From the NCBI GenBank assembly GCA_023662835.1, contig JAMPII010000020.1:1-39478 (forward strand): a stretch of DNA of 39,478 nucleotides, given 5' to 3'. Below the pieces are notes generated by a model. That model had not been told where the DNA came from, made no database searches, and saw nothing but the letters and a program-made list of their open reading frames with translations. A program made the position numbers and the translations under genes. Source of the DNA: Muribaculaceae bacterium. Lineage in GTDB: Bacteria > Bacteroidota > Bacteroidia > Bacteroidales > Muribaculaceae. This document shows, in pieces, positions 1 through 9,250 of the stretch. How positions within the stretch are numbered: position 1 is the first letter of the stretch; every line of letters starts with the position of its first letter.

Positions 1-69
1 AATATTAACATTTCTAACCCCGCCATTGAGTAAAGGTTTTTCAGGACGGGACATTATTATAAAATAAAT

Positions 70-1719
70 TTATTTGGCAATCGGGCAGCTTGCGCAGCGA
101 GCTGCGATATCTGTGAAGAAATCGTTGCCTTTATCGTCAACTAAAATGAATGCAGGAAAATTCTCAACTTCGATTTTCCATATGGCTTCCATTCCGAGTT
201 CAGGGTATTCCAGACATTCAACTTTCTTAATGCTGTTATAGGCCAATATAGCTGCCGGACCTCCGATACTGCCAAGGTAGAAACCGCCATGTTTATGGCA
301 TGCGTCGGTAACCTGTTTGCTTCGGTTGCCTTTCGCAATCATTACCATTGAACCGCCTGCGGCTTGGAACTGGTCGACATAGGGATCCATTCGTCCGGCT
401 GTTGTAGGCCCGAACGAACCTGATGGCAATCCTTCCGGAGTTTTGGCCGGACCGGCATAATATATAGGATGATTTTTCATGTAGTCGGGCATAGGTTCGC
501 CAGCATCGAGACGTTCTTTTATCTTGGCGTGTGCTATGTCGCGGCCTACGATAATAGTGCCGTTGAGCGACAAACGTGTGCTGACGGGGTATTTTGTCAG
601 TTCGGCAAGAACCTCGTTCATTGGACGGTTCAAGTCGATTTTCACTGCATTTCCTTCGCCTTGTTTGCGCATATCTTCGGGGATGAGTTCGCCGGGGTTG
701 CTGTCGAGTTTCTCAATCCAAAGACCCTGTGCATTGATTTTTGCTTTCACGTTGCGGTCGGCCGAACAACTGACGCCCAGGCCTACGGGGCATGATGCGC
801 CGTGGCGTGGCAACCGTATAACGCGTATGTCATGAGCAAAATATTTGCCGCCGAATTGTGCTCCCAAACCGATGTTCTGTGCTTCTTTGAGAAGACGTTG
901 TTCTAATTCTATATCGCGAAATGCGCGACCGTATTCGTTGCCTGTGGTTGGCAGGTTGTCGTAATATTTAACGGATGCCTTTTTGACGGTTGCAAGGTTC
1001 ATTTCGGCCGATGTGCCGCCGATAACGAATGCGATATGATAGGGGGGACATGCTGCCGTTCCTAAGCTTTTCATTTTCTCAACCAGGAAGGGTATCAGTT
1101 TTTGCTCATTAAGAAGAGCCTTAGTTTCCTGATAGAGATATGTTTTGTTGGCTGAGCCTCCACCTTTTGCAACAAAAAGGAAATTGTATTCGTTGCCTCC
1201 TGTAGCGTATAAATCAATTTGGGCAGGAAGATTGCAGCCGGTGTTCACCTCGTTGTACATGTCCAGTGGCGCATTTTGCGAGTAGCGGAGATTACATTGA
1301 GTATATGTGTCGTAAACGCCATGTGAAAGATGTTCTTCGTCGGTTGAGCCTGTATAAACGTTCTGCCCTTTTTTACCAATGATAATTGCTGTTCCCGTGT
1401 CCTGACAGAAAGGAAGCTGCCCTTTTGAGGCAATTTCAGCATTGCGCAGCATTGTCAAAGCTACAAATTTATCGTTTTCGCTAGCCTCGGGGTCGGAGAG
1501 TATTTTCGCAACCATTTCGTTGTGTTTACGACGCAGCATGAAAGCATTATCGTGGGTTGCTTGACGTGCGAGTGTGCGAAGGGCCTCAGGCTCTACTACA
1601 AGCATTTCTTTGTCGCCCCATTTTTCGGTGTGAACATAGTCGGAAGTGAGCAAATAATACTCCGTGTCGTCATGTTCCATAGGGAACGGATTTTGGTAAA
1701 CAAAAGGTTTTGTTGCCAT
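70..1719 (-). CDS. fumA: Class I (iron-sulfur) fumarate hydratase
   Basis: Catalyses reversible hydration of fumarate to L-malate, in the cytoplasm, as part of the (often reductive) TCA branch of anaerobic Bacteroidales. The 549-aa product has the full length of single-chain FumA/FumB enzymes, with the alpha part ([42 protein letters not shown]) followed by the beta part ([23 protein letters not shown]). Cysteines in the PFCQDTG, CPVGLG and beta-part motifs fit a 4Fe-4S dehydratase. The start at ATG 1719 is preceded by its own promoter (1773-1804), so it is not simply read through from capA. No clear terminator is visible in the 69 bases after the stop. The family assignment is secure; fumA versus fumB naming is by convention. 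Confidence 0.95.
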   Translation of the reverse strand: MATKPFVYQNPFPMEHDDTEYYLLTSDYVHTEKWGDKEMLVVEPEALRTLARQATHDNAFMLRRKHNEMVAKILSDPEASENDKFVALTMLRNAEIASKGQLPFCQDTGTAIIIGKKGQNVYTGSTDEEHLSHGVYDTYTQCNLRYSQNAPLDMYNEVNTGCNLPAQIDLYATGGNEYNFLFVAKGGGSANKTYLYQETKALLNEQKLIPFLVEKMKSLGTAACPPYHIAFVIGGTSAEMNLATVKKASVKYYDNLPTTGNEYGRAFRDIELEQRLLKEAQNIGLGAQFGGKYFAHDIRVIRLPRHGASCPVGLGVSCSADRNVKAKINAQGLWIEKLDSNPGELIPEDMRKQGEGNAVKIDLNRPMNEVLAELTKYPVSTRLSLNGTIIVGRDIAHAKIKERLDAGEPMPDYMKNHPIYYAGPAKTPEGLPSGSFGPTTAGRMDPYVDQFQAAGGSMVMIAKGNRSKQVTDACHKHGGFYLGSIGGPAAILAYNSIKKVECLEYPELGMEAIWKIEVENFPAFILVDDKGNDFFTDIAARCASCPIAK

Positions 1720-1772
1720 ATCTTAGTTTGAATTTATTTGGTTATAGGGGATAATGTTGTCGATTACATATG

Positions 1773-1804
1773 CAAAAGTAGCAATTACTTGTTTTCGTTC
1801 CAAA
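1773..1804 (-). promoter_or_regulatory. Promoter of the fumarase gene
   Basis: On the minus strand there is TTTG (1801-1804), a 20-base spacer, then TACTTTTG (1773-1780), matching the Bacteroidetes sigma-ABfr consensus TTTG-N19/20-TAnnTTTG. The -33 element lies inside the 3' end of the capA coding region, whose stop codon is at 1785-1787. Confidence 0.7.
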
Positions 1805-2924
1805 TCGGTTTAGCTAAAGTCTGTTCAAGTGTGAGAAGAGGTGGTCGTCGTTTTGGCTCTAAAATGCTTTTGTCTTCTTTAACCGATTTATTGTGTTTGT
1901 TGAAAATTGATTTTGCCGAATTAACGAATTCTTTGCAATTTGTTTTCCATTGCGAAGGTATGGAGTCGAGGTTGGCCATGACTACCCTAAAATTTTTCTC
2001 AGTTCCGGCCGGGATGGTAAATACCAATGAATAAGCTGCATTTTCAATTTCGGCTTTACCTTCGCTGTTGCGTTTAATATGAACGCGTACTATAGCGCCG
2101 CCACGTGTGTCGCGGGTCTTCATGTTCGATATGAAGTTCCCCAATGAGTAAACAATAACAGCATTGTGCCCATTGGCGCATTTTACTATTTCCATAGGCT
2201 GTATCACGTGGGGGTGACAACCTATAATCATATCGGCTCCGCAGTCGAGAATATATTGTGCCAATTGCTTTTGCTGCGCGGATGGGAGTAGCTGATATTC
2301 ATTGCCCCAGTGAGGACAAATACAAACTAGTTCCGCACCCGACGCCCGGGCCGCGTCTATGTCGAGGCGTATCTTGTCGCGGTCGATATAGTCTACGACC
2401 GCATCGGTTGTGAGACGAATTCCGTTTGTGCCGTATGTATAGTTTAAAAATGCAACACTAAATCCTTTAATGTCGCGAACAAGAGGAACTTGACGGTTAC
2501 GTTCGGCTGTGTTTTCGAACGTACCTGTATGGCTGATTTTCAACGAATCGAGTGTACTCAAAGTTTCTATTAGTCCGCGGTCATGACGGTCAAGGCAATG
2601 ATTATTAGCAGTGAGCATCAGATCGAAGCCCGCATTTTTCAGGGCTTCAGGGTACGATGCCGGAGCGTTAAAACATGGATATCCTGAATAATAGCTTCGT
2701 GAGCACGGCGTTTCAAGGTTCACAACCGCGAAGTCGGCGCCCGAAATAATTGGTTTAAGCGACTCAAAACATTCCGAATAATTATATGTTCCGTCGGATC
2801 GGCGAGCCGCATTTATCTGAGCTTGGTGCATCATTGCATCACCGGCAAACAGAATATCTGCTTCCGGAGCGGCTCCGAACAAAGAGCCGAGCCAAACGGA
2901 GAGTATTAGCCCCAGGCAATGCAT
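1785..2924 (-). CDS. CapA-family metallophosphoesterase-like protein
   Basis: 379-aa protein of the CapA/PgsA family (PGA_cap, calcineurin-like phosphoesterase fold). Motifs in order: DILFAGDAMMH, FAVVNLETP, LTANNHCLDR, CPHWGNEY, GCHPHVIQP and YSLGNFISN, the metal-ligand blocks of this family. A short hydrophobic N-terminus (MHCLGLILSVWLGSLFGAAPE) looks like a signal peptide, placing it outside the cytoplasm. The name-giving members act in poly-gamma-glutamate capsule synthesis, but no capB/capC partners are here and most stand-alone Bacteroidetes members are uncharacterised. It sits 41 bases after folD on the same strand with no terminator visible between them, so the two probably form one transcript. 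Substrate unknown. Confidence 0.85.
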   Translation of the reverse strand: MHCLGLILSVWLGSLFGAAPEADILFAGDAMMHQAQINAARRSDGTYNYSECFESLKPIISGADFAVVNLETPCSRSYYSGYPCFNAPASYPEALKNAGFDLMLTANNHCLDRHDRGLIETLSTLDSLKISHTGTFENTAERNRQVPLVRDIKGFSVAFLNYTYGTNGIRLTTDAVVDYIDRDKIRLDIDAARASGAELVCICPHWGNEYQLLPSAQQKQLAQYILDCGADMIIGCHPHVIQPMEIVKCANGHNAVIVYSLGNFISNMKTRDTRGGAIVRVHIKRNSEGKAEIENAAYSLVFTIPAGTEKNFRVVMANLDSIPSQWKTNCKEFVNSAKSIFNKHNKSVKEDKSILEPKRRPPLLTLEQTLAKPIWNENK

Positions 2925-2965
2925 CGTCGATTGTGATTAGTGACACTTATATTTCGACCGCAACC

Positions 2966-3850
2966 TTATTTGGGGTAAATTTTCCCTTGTGCAGCCAGAA
3001 GGGTGTTCTTCATTAATGAGCATATTGTCATTGGCCCTACGCCACCCGGGACGGGTGTGATATAAGAACATAAGGGGGCAACATTCTCGAAATCCACATC
3101 GCCTCGCAGGCGGAATCCACTTTTGCGCGTAGCGTCAGGAACGCGTGTTGTGCCAACGTCGATAATTGTTACTCCCGGTTTAACCATGTCGGCAGTGACA
3201 AAACCGGGCTTACCGAGTGCTGCGATAATAATGTCGGCCTCGCGTGTGATCGATGCAATATTTTCTGTGGCACTATGGCATACGGTAACAGTGGCGTCGC
3301 CCGGCTGATGTTTCTGCATCATCAGTGTGGCTACTGGTTTGCCAACTATATTTGAACGACCCAAAACAACACAACGCTTTCCCTTTGTAGCGATTTTATA
3401 GCGATCCAGCAAATCGAGAATACCGGCAGGGGTGGCCGACAGGAAACATGGCAGACCAATCGACATGCGGCCAACATTCACCGGGTGGAAGCCGTCGACA
3501 TCCTTTCGATAGTCAATTGCTTCAATCACCTTCTGCTCCGAGATGTGTTTAGGTAAAGGCAGTTGCACTATGAAGCCGTCGATATCCTTATCAGCGTTAA
3601 GTGCTCCGATTGCTTTCAGTAGTTCTGCTTCTGTCACAGTATCCTCCATGCGGATTAAAGTCGATGTGAAACCACATTGTTCGCAGGCTCTAACCTTGTG
3701 GGCTACGTAAGTTTCGCTCCCACCGTCGTGACCAACAAGAATTGCTGCCAGATGCGGGCGTTTGCCTCCGTTTTTAACAATATTTTCAACCTCAGCTGCT
3801 ATTTCAGACTTTATTTGGTCGGCTGTTTGCTTACCGTCGATAAGTGTCAT
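2966..3850 (-). CDS. folD: Bifunctional methylene-tetrahydrofolate dehydrogenase / cyclohydrolase FolD
   Basis: Converts 5,10-methylene-THF to 10-formyl-THF by NADP-dependent oxidation and then hydrolysis; cytoplasmic one-carbon metabolism. The 294-aa length is normal. Family motifs visible: the [13 protein letters not shown] region with the catalytic lysine, the [12 protein letters not shown] block, [13 protein letters not shown], the Rossmann segment [14 protein letters not shown], and the C-terminal [10 protein letters not shown] signature. First gene of a likely folD-capA transcript, driven by the promoter at 3885-3916, and divergent from panC. Confidence 0.97.
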   Translation of the reverse strand: MTLIDGKQTADQIKSEIAAEVENIVKNGGKRPHLAAILVGHDGGSETYVAHKVRACEQCGFTSTLIRMEDTVTEAELLKAIGALNADKDIDGFIVQLPLPKHISEQKVIEAIDYRKDVDGFHPVNVGRMSIGLPCFLSATPAGILDLLDRYKIATKGKRCVVLGRSNIVGKPVATLMMQKHQPGDATVTVCHSATENIASITREADIIIAALGKPGFVTADMVKPGVTIIDVGTTRVPDATRKSGFRLRGDVDFENVAPLCSYITPVPGGVGPMTICSLMKNTLLAAQGKIYPK

Positions 3851-3884
3851 ATATACTTATTAAATTTATGTGTGATTACAGTTA

Positions 3885-3916
3885 CAAAGTTAAGCAAAAA
3901 CGATTGTAGTTACAAA
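3885..3916 (-). promoter_or_regulatory. Promoter of folD
   Basis: On the minus strand TTTG (3913-3916), an exact 20-base spacer, then TAACTTTG (3885-3892); a textbook Bacteroidetes promoter 35 bases before the folD ATG. Confidence 0.75.
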
Positions 3917-3992
3917 TTCATAACCCGTTCTACCGTTATGCTAATATTGTGTGAATTAAAAGTCGGTTGTTTAATAGGCAAGTTCGATTTTT

Positions 3993-4024
3993 TTTGGTTA
4001 TGCGCCAGCAATTGATTAATTTTG
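3993..4024 (+). promoter_or_regulatory. Promoter of the panC-panD-ffh operon
   Basis: TTTG (3993-3996), a 20-base spacer, then TAATTTTG (4017-4024), about 73 bases before the panC ATG. Spacer and flanks are nearly identical to the btuB riboswitch promoter at 17673-17704, including the shared spacer word ATGCGCCAGC and ATTGATTAA before the -7 box. A small hairpin (arms ACGTTG and CAACGT, about 4056-4072) lies in the leader. Confidence 0.75.
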
Positions 4025-4097
4025 CAGCCCGATACAATGCATTTGCCAATAACTTACGTTGTTGACCAACGTTTATAACATCAGAAAAATCGAAAAA

Positions 4098-4952
4098 ATG
4101 CAGATTATACGTACCGTTTCCGAGCTGCAGAATGCAGTTGAAACGGCAAAATTAAATCAAAAAAAGGTAGGACTTGTTCCTACTATGGGTGCTCTTCATC
4201 AAGGGCATCTATCGCTGGTGAAAGCGGCGCGAGAAGCTAACGACTTTGTGGTTGTAAGCGTATTCGTCAACCCTACTCAATTCAATAACGCAAACGATTT
4301 GAAAACATACCCCCGCACGGAGGAGGCTGATTGCCGTTTGTTGGAAGACGCCGGCGTTGACGTTGCGTTCGTTCCAACGGTTGACGAGGTATATCCTGAG
4401 CCGGACACTCGTCAGTTCGACCTTGGTGCTGTTGCCGAAGTTATGGAAGGTGCAATGCGTCCCGGTCATTTTAATGGTGTGGCTCAGGTAGTAAGCCGGC
4501 TATTTGATATCGTAAAGCCTCATAGGGCATACTTTGGCGAGAAAGATTTTCAGCAAATTGCCGTTATTCGCCGCATGGTTGAACTAGAGAAATTCAATCT
4601 TGAAATAGTTCCATGCCCGATTGTCCGTGCCGACGATGGTTTGGCTCTTAGCTCACGCAATGTCCGTTTATCGAAACATCAACGTGAAATAGCCCCCAAT
4701 ATTCATCGGATTTTGAATGAAAGCCTTGAATGGGCAAAAAAGCACAGCATTTCTGAAACTCAATCGATGGTGATTGATGCTATAAACCGCTATCCGGAAA
4801 TGGAAGTAGAGTATTATAGTATAGTCGATCGCAAAACTATGCAACCGGTCAATCACTGGCCTACCGACGGCGAAGGAACTGTAGGCTGTGTCACAGTATA
4901 TTTGGGCGATGTCCGTTTGATTGATAACATTAAATACCCGGTCTTAAAATAA
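4098..4952 (+). CDS. panC: Pantothenate synthetase PanC
   Basis: Joins pantoate and beta-alanine with ATP to make pantothenate, the vitamin B5 precursor of coenzyme A, in the cytoplasm. The 284-aa product carries [10 protein letters not shown] (residues 28-37, the HIGH-type nucleotide-binding block), [15 protein letters not shown] and [13 protein letters not shown], the adenylate-forming and substrate-binding motifs of the family. The reading frame is open back to a TTG at 4059, but homologs begin near the [10 protein letters not shown] segment and the length then matches the family's roughly 280 aa, so ATG 4098 is chosen. panD, which makes its beta-alanine substrate, follows after 4 bases. 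Confidence 0.96.
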   Translation: MQIIRTVSELQNAVETAKLNQKKVGLVPTMGALHQGHLSLVKAAREANDFVVVSVFVNPTQFNNANDLKTYPRTEEADCRLLEDAGVDVAFVPTVDEVYPEPDTRQFDLGAVAEVMEGAMRPGHFNGVAQVVSRLFDIVKPHRAYFGEKDFQQIAVIRRMVELEKFNLEIVPCPIVRADDGLALSSRNVRLSKHQREIAPNIHRILNESLEWAKKHSISETQSMVIDAINRYPEMEVEYYSIVDRKTMQPVNHWPTDGEGTVGCVTVYLGDVRLIDNIKYPVLK

Positions 4953-4956
4953 AACC

Positions 4957-5310
4957 ATGATGCAAGTACAAATGGTGAAGTCGAAAATTCACCGCGTTAC
5001 AGTCACAGAGAGTAATATCGATTATATAGGAAGTATCACAATCGATCAGGATTTAATGGACGCGGCAGGCATTTTGCCGGGCGAACGAGTATACATTGTT
5101 GATAATAACAATGGTGAGCGATTCGACACATATGCCATTGCTGGCGAGCGCAATTCCGGAATGATTTGTCTTAATGGCGCAGCAGCCCGCAAGGTTCTAC
5201 CCGGCGACGTGGTCATTATAATGTCGTATGCGATAATGCCCTACGATGAAGCCCAGAATTTCAAGCCGAAAGTCATATTTCCCGATACAGCCACAAATCG
5301 ACTTGTTTAA
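4957..5310 (+). CDS. panD: Aspartate 1-decarboxylase PanD (pyruvoyl enzyme precursor)
   Basis: Makes beta-alanine from L-aspartate for pantothenate synthesis. The 117-aa proenzyme has the self-processing site Gly25-Ser26 (in YIGSITID); cleavage converts the serine to the pyruvoyl cofactor. [22 protein letters not shown] and the [20 protein letters not shown] block are family signatures. Two consecutive ATG codons open the gene (4957 and 4960); using the second gives the usual Ser25 numbering. It lies 4 bases after panC and 21 bases before ffh. Confidence 0.97.
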   Translation: MMQVQMVKSKIHRVTVTESNIDYIGSITIDQDLMDAAGILPGERVYIVDNNNGERFDTYAIAGERNSGMICLNGAAARKVLPGDVVIIMSYAIMPYDEAQNFKPKVIFPDTATNRLV

Positions 5311-5331
5311 CAACACAGATAAACAACACTT

Positions 5332-6666
5332 ATGTTTGAGAACCTAAGCGACAGATTAGAAAGAAGTTTCAAATTGCTTAAAGGCCAAGGCAAGATTACT
5401 GAAATCAACGTGGCCGAAACCCTTAAGGACGTTCGTCGTGCGCTTCTTGATGCTGACGTTAACTATAAGGTAGCTAAGCAATTCACCGATACCGTCAAGG
5501 CAAAAGCTCTTGGTCAGAACGTTATTAATGCCATTAAGCCTGGCGAGTTAATGGTGAAGATTGTCCACGACGAGTTGGCTCAACTAATGGGCGGCGAAAC
5601 CGCGAACATCAACCTGTCGGGCAATCCTACTGTAATCCTTATGTCAGGTTTGCAGGGTTCAGGAAAGACAACAATGAGCGGTAAGCTGGCAAAAAAGTTG
5701 AAAAGCCAGAATGCAAAACGCCCGTTGCTTGTCGCTGCCGACGTTTACCGTCCGGCGGCTATAGAACAGTTGAAAGTGCTCGGAGAGCAAATCAGCGTCC
5801 CTGTATACACTGAACCAGGCAACAATAATCCAGTTGAAATTGCTGAAAATGCTATACGCTACGCGAAGACAAATAATCTGGATCTTGTTATTGTCGACAC
5901 AGCCGGGCGTCTTGCCGTCGACGAGGCGATGATGAAAGAAATTTCTGCGATAAAAAAAGCTATAAAACCGCAGGAGACTCTGTTTGTTGTCGACTCAATG
6001 ACCGGACAGGATGCTGTGAACACAGCGCGCGAATTCAACGAAACACTCGATTTCGACGGCGTTGTGCTGACAAAACTCGATGGTGACACCCGTGGCGGTG
6101 CAGCACTGTCGATTCGCACTGTCGTTGACAAACCAATCAAATTCGTTGGTACCGGAGAGAAACTCGATGCTCTTGATTATTTCCACCCGGCTCGTATGGC
6201 CGACCGTATTCTCGGCATGGGTGATATTGTGACACTTGTCGAAAAAGCCCAACAGCAATTCGACGAGAAACAGGCTCGCGAGCTTCAACGCAAAATCGCT
6301 AAAAACCAGTTCGATTTCAATGACTTTATAGCCCAGATTCAACAAATTAAGAAGATGGGTAATATCAAGGATCTGGCAGCGATGATTCCCGGTGTTGGCA
6401 AGGCATTAAAAGATGTCGACATCGACGACAACGCTTTCAAGAGCATAGAAGCCATAATCCAGTCAATGACTCCCAAAGAACGTTCGAATCCCGACATCAT
6501 AAACAGCAGTCGTCGTCAGCGCATTGCTAAAGGCTCGGGAACTTCAATACAGGAAGTGAACCGACTGCTTAAACAATTTGAGCAGACGCGGAAAATGATG
6601 AAAGCGGCAACATCCTTGAAAGCCAATCCCGCTAAGATGATGCGTGCCATGCGTGGTCGTCGATAA
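5332..6666 (+). CDS. ffh: Signal recognition particle GTPase Ffh
   Basis: Protein subunit of the bacterial signal recognition particle; binds 4.5S RNA and signal sequences and delivers ribosomes to FtsY at the inner membrane. At 444 aa it has the N domain (about 1-95), the G domain with P-loop GLQGSGKTT (about 105-113), VDTAGRL, TKLDGDTRGGAAL and GTGEKLDAL, and a C-terminal M domain ending in a basic methionine-rich stretch (GSGTSIQEVNRLLKQF, RKMMKAATSLKA, MMRAMRGRR). Third gene of the panC-panD-ffh transcript, with a strong terminator 27 bases after the stop. Confidence 0.97.
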   Translation: MFENLSDRLERSFKLLKGQGKITEINVAETLKDVRRALLDADVNYKVAKQFTDTVKAKALGQNVINAIKPGELMVKIVHDELAQLMGGETANINLSGNPTVILMSGLQGSGKTTMSGKLAKKLKSQNAKRPLLVAADVYRPAAIEQLKVLGEQISVPVYTEPGNNNPVEIAENAIRYAKTNNLDLVIVDTAGRLAVDEAMMKEISAIKKAIKPQETLFVVDSMTGQDAVNTAREFNETLDFDGVVLTKLDGDTRGGAALSIRTVVDKPIKFVGTGEKLDALDYFHPARMADRILGMGDIVTLVEKAQQQFDEKQARELQRKIAKNQFDFNDFIAQIQQIKKMGNIKDLAAMIPGVGKALKDVDIDDNAFKSIEAIIQSMTPKERSNPDIINSSRRQRIAKGSGTSIQEVNRLLKQFEQTRKMMKAATSLKANPAKMMRAMRGRR

Positions 6667-6692
6667 AGAGCTAATTGCCACAACATTTAGCA

Positions 6693-6752
6693 ATAATACA
6701 AACAAAGCGGCGATGTGTTGCAATTGACACATCGCCGCTTTGTTTGTATTAT
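6693..6752. terminator. Two-way hairpin terminator between ffh and the EamA gene
   Basis: Perfect 26-bp inverted repeat (6693-6718 with 6727-6752) around an 8-base loop. The core GCGGCGATGTGT and the AT-rich outer arms give U-runs on both strands, serving the convergent ffh and 6760-7689 genes. Confidence 0.9.
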
Positions 6753-6759
6753 ATTCGGA

Positions 6760-7689
6760 TTATCCGGGCTGTTGGTCGGGACGTTTCACCGACAGGCGGT
6801 CGCTTAGCCAAACGCCAATAAGAATGAGGGTACAGCCGATGTAGCCAACTATTGTTACCTTTTCATGTAATATTATGGCGGATGCCACAAGTGTTATCAA
6901 AGGCTGGAAATACAGGTAGTTATTTGCCTTTATAGCTCCGATATTCTTGATAACCCAGGCCCAGAGATAGAATGCAGCCATTGAACAAAACAGCCCGAGG
7001 AAGAGAAAGTTGCCCCATACCTTTGCGTTGAGGAACACTGAAAATGAAAATTGACTGTCCGTTTCGAACATAAGAAACGGCAGAGCTGTAAGTATACCAT
7101 AGAAGAATGTCTTGCGCGTAATGAACAACGCAGTATACATTGCGCTGAGTTTGCGGATAACAAGTGAGTAAACCGCCCACGATAATGCTGCCGACAAAGC
7201 GAGCAAATCGCCCAAAGGCTTAACACTAAGAACAAAACTACTGTTAAATATAACGAAGGCAACACCAAGCAATGCGACAAGCGAACCACCCACCATTCCT
7301 TTCGACGGACGTTCACTTTTGTAAAGCGCGCCAACGAGAAAAGTTGTGATTAGCGGTGCCAACGTAACAATGAGCGACACGTTGGAAACGAGAGTATATT
7401 CGAGTGCTGTGTTCTCAGCTATAAAATATAGCGAGCTACCGCATAAACCACTTGACAAGAACAAAAACTCGTCGCGAAACGAATTGGACAAAAGCCGTTT
7501 GTGACAAAACAATAGTAACACCAGATACGCAATGATTGTTCTGATAACATAAACTTCGGTTGGTGTCAGGTTGTTATCCAACAGAACTTTTGTTGACACA
7601 AACGATATACCCCATGCCGTCATAACCAAAATTGCTGCGACATGTGTCCATATGATAGGAATATTATTTGCTTTAAAATTCATACTCAT
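6760..7689 (-). CDS. EamA/DMT-family inner-membrane transporter
   Basis: Drug/metabolite transporter superfamily permease with two EamA repeats and about ten hydrophobic helices; the first is AAILVMTAWGISFVSTKVLL, and a second-repeat glycine/proline pattern begins near LGDLLALSAALSWAVYSLVIRKL. Members export amino acids, metabolites or drugs; the substrate cannot be told from sequence. The frame is open to 7716, but that codon lies in the promoter -7 box (7714-7721), so translation must begin at ATG 7689 or ATG 7683; 7689 is given here (309 aa). It stands alone and shares the 6693-6752 terminator with ffh. Confidence 0.88.
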   Translation of the reverse strand: MSMNFKANNIPIIWTHVAAILVMTAWGISFVSTKVLLDNNLTPTEVYVIRTIIAYLVLLLFCHKRLLSNSFRDEFLFLSSGLCGSSLYFIAENTALEYTLVSNVSLIVTLAPLITTFLVGALYKSERPSKGMVGGSLVALLGVAFVIFNSSFVLSVKPLGDLLALSAALSWAVYSLVIRKLSAMYTALFITRKTFFYGILTALPFLMFETDSQFSFSVFLNAKVWGNFLFLGLFCSMAAFYLWAWVIKNIGAIKANNYLYFQPLITLVASAIILHEKVTIVGYIGCTLILIGVWLSDRLSVKRPDQQPG

Positions 7690-7713
7690 CACGAATGGTA
7701 TCCAAAAACTATG

Positions 7714-7745
7714 CAAATATACAAAAAATTAACTTGTTGGCAACT
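7714..7745 (-). promoter_or_regulatory. Promoter of the EamA transporter gene
   Basis: Minus-strand TATATTTG (7714-7721) with a TTG (7741-7743) 19 bases upstream. It rules out the upstream ATG at 7716 as the start. Confidence 0.55.
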
Positions 7746-7811
7746 TGTGTAAAAACGCCTTTTTGCAGTTCTTCCTAATAACCGTTAATATTAAGCCAAT
7801 CTGTTTATTAC

Positions 7812-7852
7812 AACAAAGTCCCACATCGGACATCGCCGTTGTAGGACTTTGA
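7812..7852 (-). terminator. Terminator of the cobalamin-uptake operon
   Basis: Inverted repeat with arms CAAAGTCCCACA and TGTAGGACTTTG (one mismatch) directly after the last gene of the operon (stop at 7874), followed on the minus strand by a T-rich stretch (TTGTTGTAATAAA). Confidence 0.65.
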
Positions 7853-7873
7853 ACTAATACACTTCAGCTTATT

Positions 7874-9247
7874 CTATCGAACTGCTATCTTGCTGGTAGA
7901 GCCGCCTCTTTTACAGATATATAACCCTTTCGATAAAGTAGGACGAACGTCAGATTCAAAACTATTCATAGAACCGGTATATATAGTTAAACCGTTGACT
8001 GTAACAACCGTAACATTCTCGTCTGCTATGTCGTTGATAACATCGGTTATGCCTGATGTATCTCCCTGCGGGAACACCGGGATGGAGGGAAACCAATAAT
8101 TTTGAATCATTGAATATTCCCTTATCAGGTTGCCGGATGCGTCGTAGCGTCGTGTGATATACGTTTGGTCGTTGAATTCATGATACAGCGACATGTATAT
8201 TTCGTCTGTCACGGGATGAACACGCAGTGAACAGCCATATAACTTCCAATTAAGTCCTTCGTTGTCGAGATCGATAATTTGTGCCATTGTGTCTCTGTCG
8301 ATGTCATAGCAGAATACTTGCCTGTTTGAAAACCATGAGTTTTTTCCGCCGGCCCAATATAATACGTTGTTTTTGGATGAAGCGCAAAATGAGTCAGGTG
8401 TCCATGCATACCAGGAATTCGATGGTGGATATATACCGTCGGTAATTTCAACCACCTTTGTTTCAAGGGTCATAGGGTTTACCCGTACCAGATAAGGCGA
8501 TGTGTCGCCCATGCCGCTGGTGTTTTTAGTAACACTCAGCCAAAGGTTTCCATCCTTACTTAGAACAACAGATCCGATGCCATTCGACTGACCGACGCAC
8601 GTCATTGCAACGGTATCAACAACACAGTCGGTTGTCGTATCGATAACTAGCAGACCGAGCGATTGGTGGGCTACAAATACCCGATTCCCGGCCAACACCA
8701 TTGTGCCACATTGGCCTCGGTACAAATTGGCTGGTGTTGGGTTTGAAGTACCCTCAATTTGCCCGGTCACACGGTATGTGTCCAGATCCATAACCCAGAT
8801 TCCGTTCGTCGTTGATATGTAACCCTTATGAGCATCAACACCGCAAAAAGCCCGTCCGTCGCAAGTTTTACCGGATGGATCAATTAATGTGGATTGATGA
8901 AGCACTTTCATTGTCGTTGCGTCGGCCACCGTTATGCGACCACCGGGTATTGAAGCGCCGGGATCCTTATCTTGCTTTGCTATAAAATAGAACCGCCCGT
9001 TCCAGATTGTTCCAAACTGATTTGTGCAGCCAAGTTCAACGCCTGGATTCTCAGTTTGAATAACACGATAGTGCCAATAATTGCCGTCGGGGCTGTCGGG
9101 ATTCAGATAGTTGACAGTCGAATTCTGATGTCCGTACCAATCCTCATTTACAATGAATACACCGGTCGTATAATCAACATCATCGGCCGAAACGGAATGA
9201 ACCGTTCCGGCCAGGATGATAGATGCTATAATTTTTGATATCTTCAT
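7874..9247 (-). CDS. Secreted BtuG-like (DUF5074-type) beta-propeller protein with C-terminal sorting-like tail
   Basis: 457 aa. It starts with a signal peptide (MKISKIIASIILAGTVHSVSA) without a lipobox cysteine. Residues about 28-400 are a YncE/DUF5074-type propeller: repeated blades such as FIVNEDWYGHQNSTVNYLN, GRAFCGVDAHKGYISTTNGIWVMDLDT and VFVAHQSLGLLVIDTTTD, ending in QNYWFPSIPVFP. It aligns by eye with the propeller in the 914-aa neighbour (FLNEEWFTHTSGSLNYID, STTTGIRVMDLDN, YWWFPAMPIVPD) and more distantly with the BtuG-like lipoprotein at 14179-15339. The last 50 residues (VTVNGLTIYTG, LSKGLYICKRGGSTSKIAVR) look like a T9SS type A tail. BtuG propellers bind vitamin B12 at the Bacteroides surface, so corrinoid binding is inferred, not shown. 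Last gene of the riboswitch-controlled operon, 3 bases after the preceding stop. Confidence 0.8.
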   Translation of the reverse strand: MKISKIIASIILAGTVHSVSADDVDYTTGVFIVNEDWYGHQNSTVNYLNPDSPDGNYWHYRVIQTENPGVELGCTNQFGTIWNGRFYFIAKQDKDPGASIPGGRITVADATTMKVLHQSTLIDPSGKTCDGRAFCGVDAHKGYISTTNGIWVMDLDTYRVTGQIEGTSNPTPANLYRGQCGTMVLAGNRVFVAHQSLGLLVIDTTTDCVVDTVAMTCVGQSNGIGSVVLSKDGNLWLSVTKNTSGMGDTSPYLVRVNPMTLETKVVEITDGIYPPSNSWYAWTPDSFCASSKNNVLYWAGGKNSWFSNRQVFCYDIDRDTMAQIIDLDNEGLNWKLYGCSLRVHPVTDEIYMSLYHEFNDQTYITRRYDASGNLIREYSMIQNYWFPSIPVFPQGDTSGITDVINDIADENVTVVTVNGLTIYTGSMNSFESDVRPTLSKGLYICKRGGSTSKIAVR

Positions 9248-9250
9248 TTG

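Noticed and set aside
4059-4097. TTG start extending PanC by 13 residues
   Set aside because: Extension is outside the family alignment; ATG 4098 gives normal length and fits the promoter at 3993-4024.
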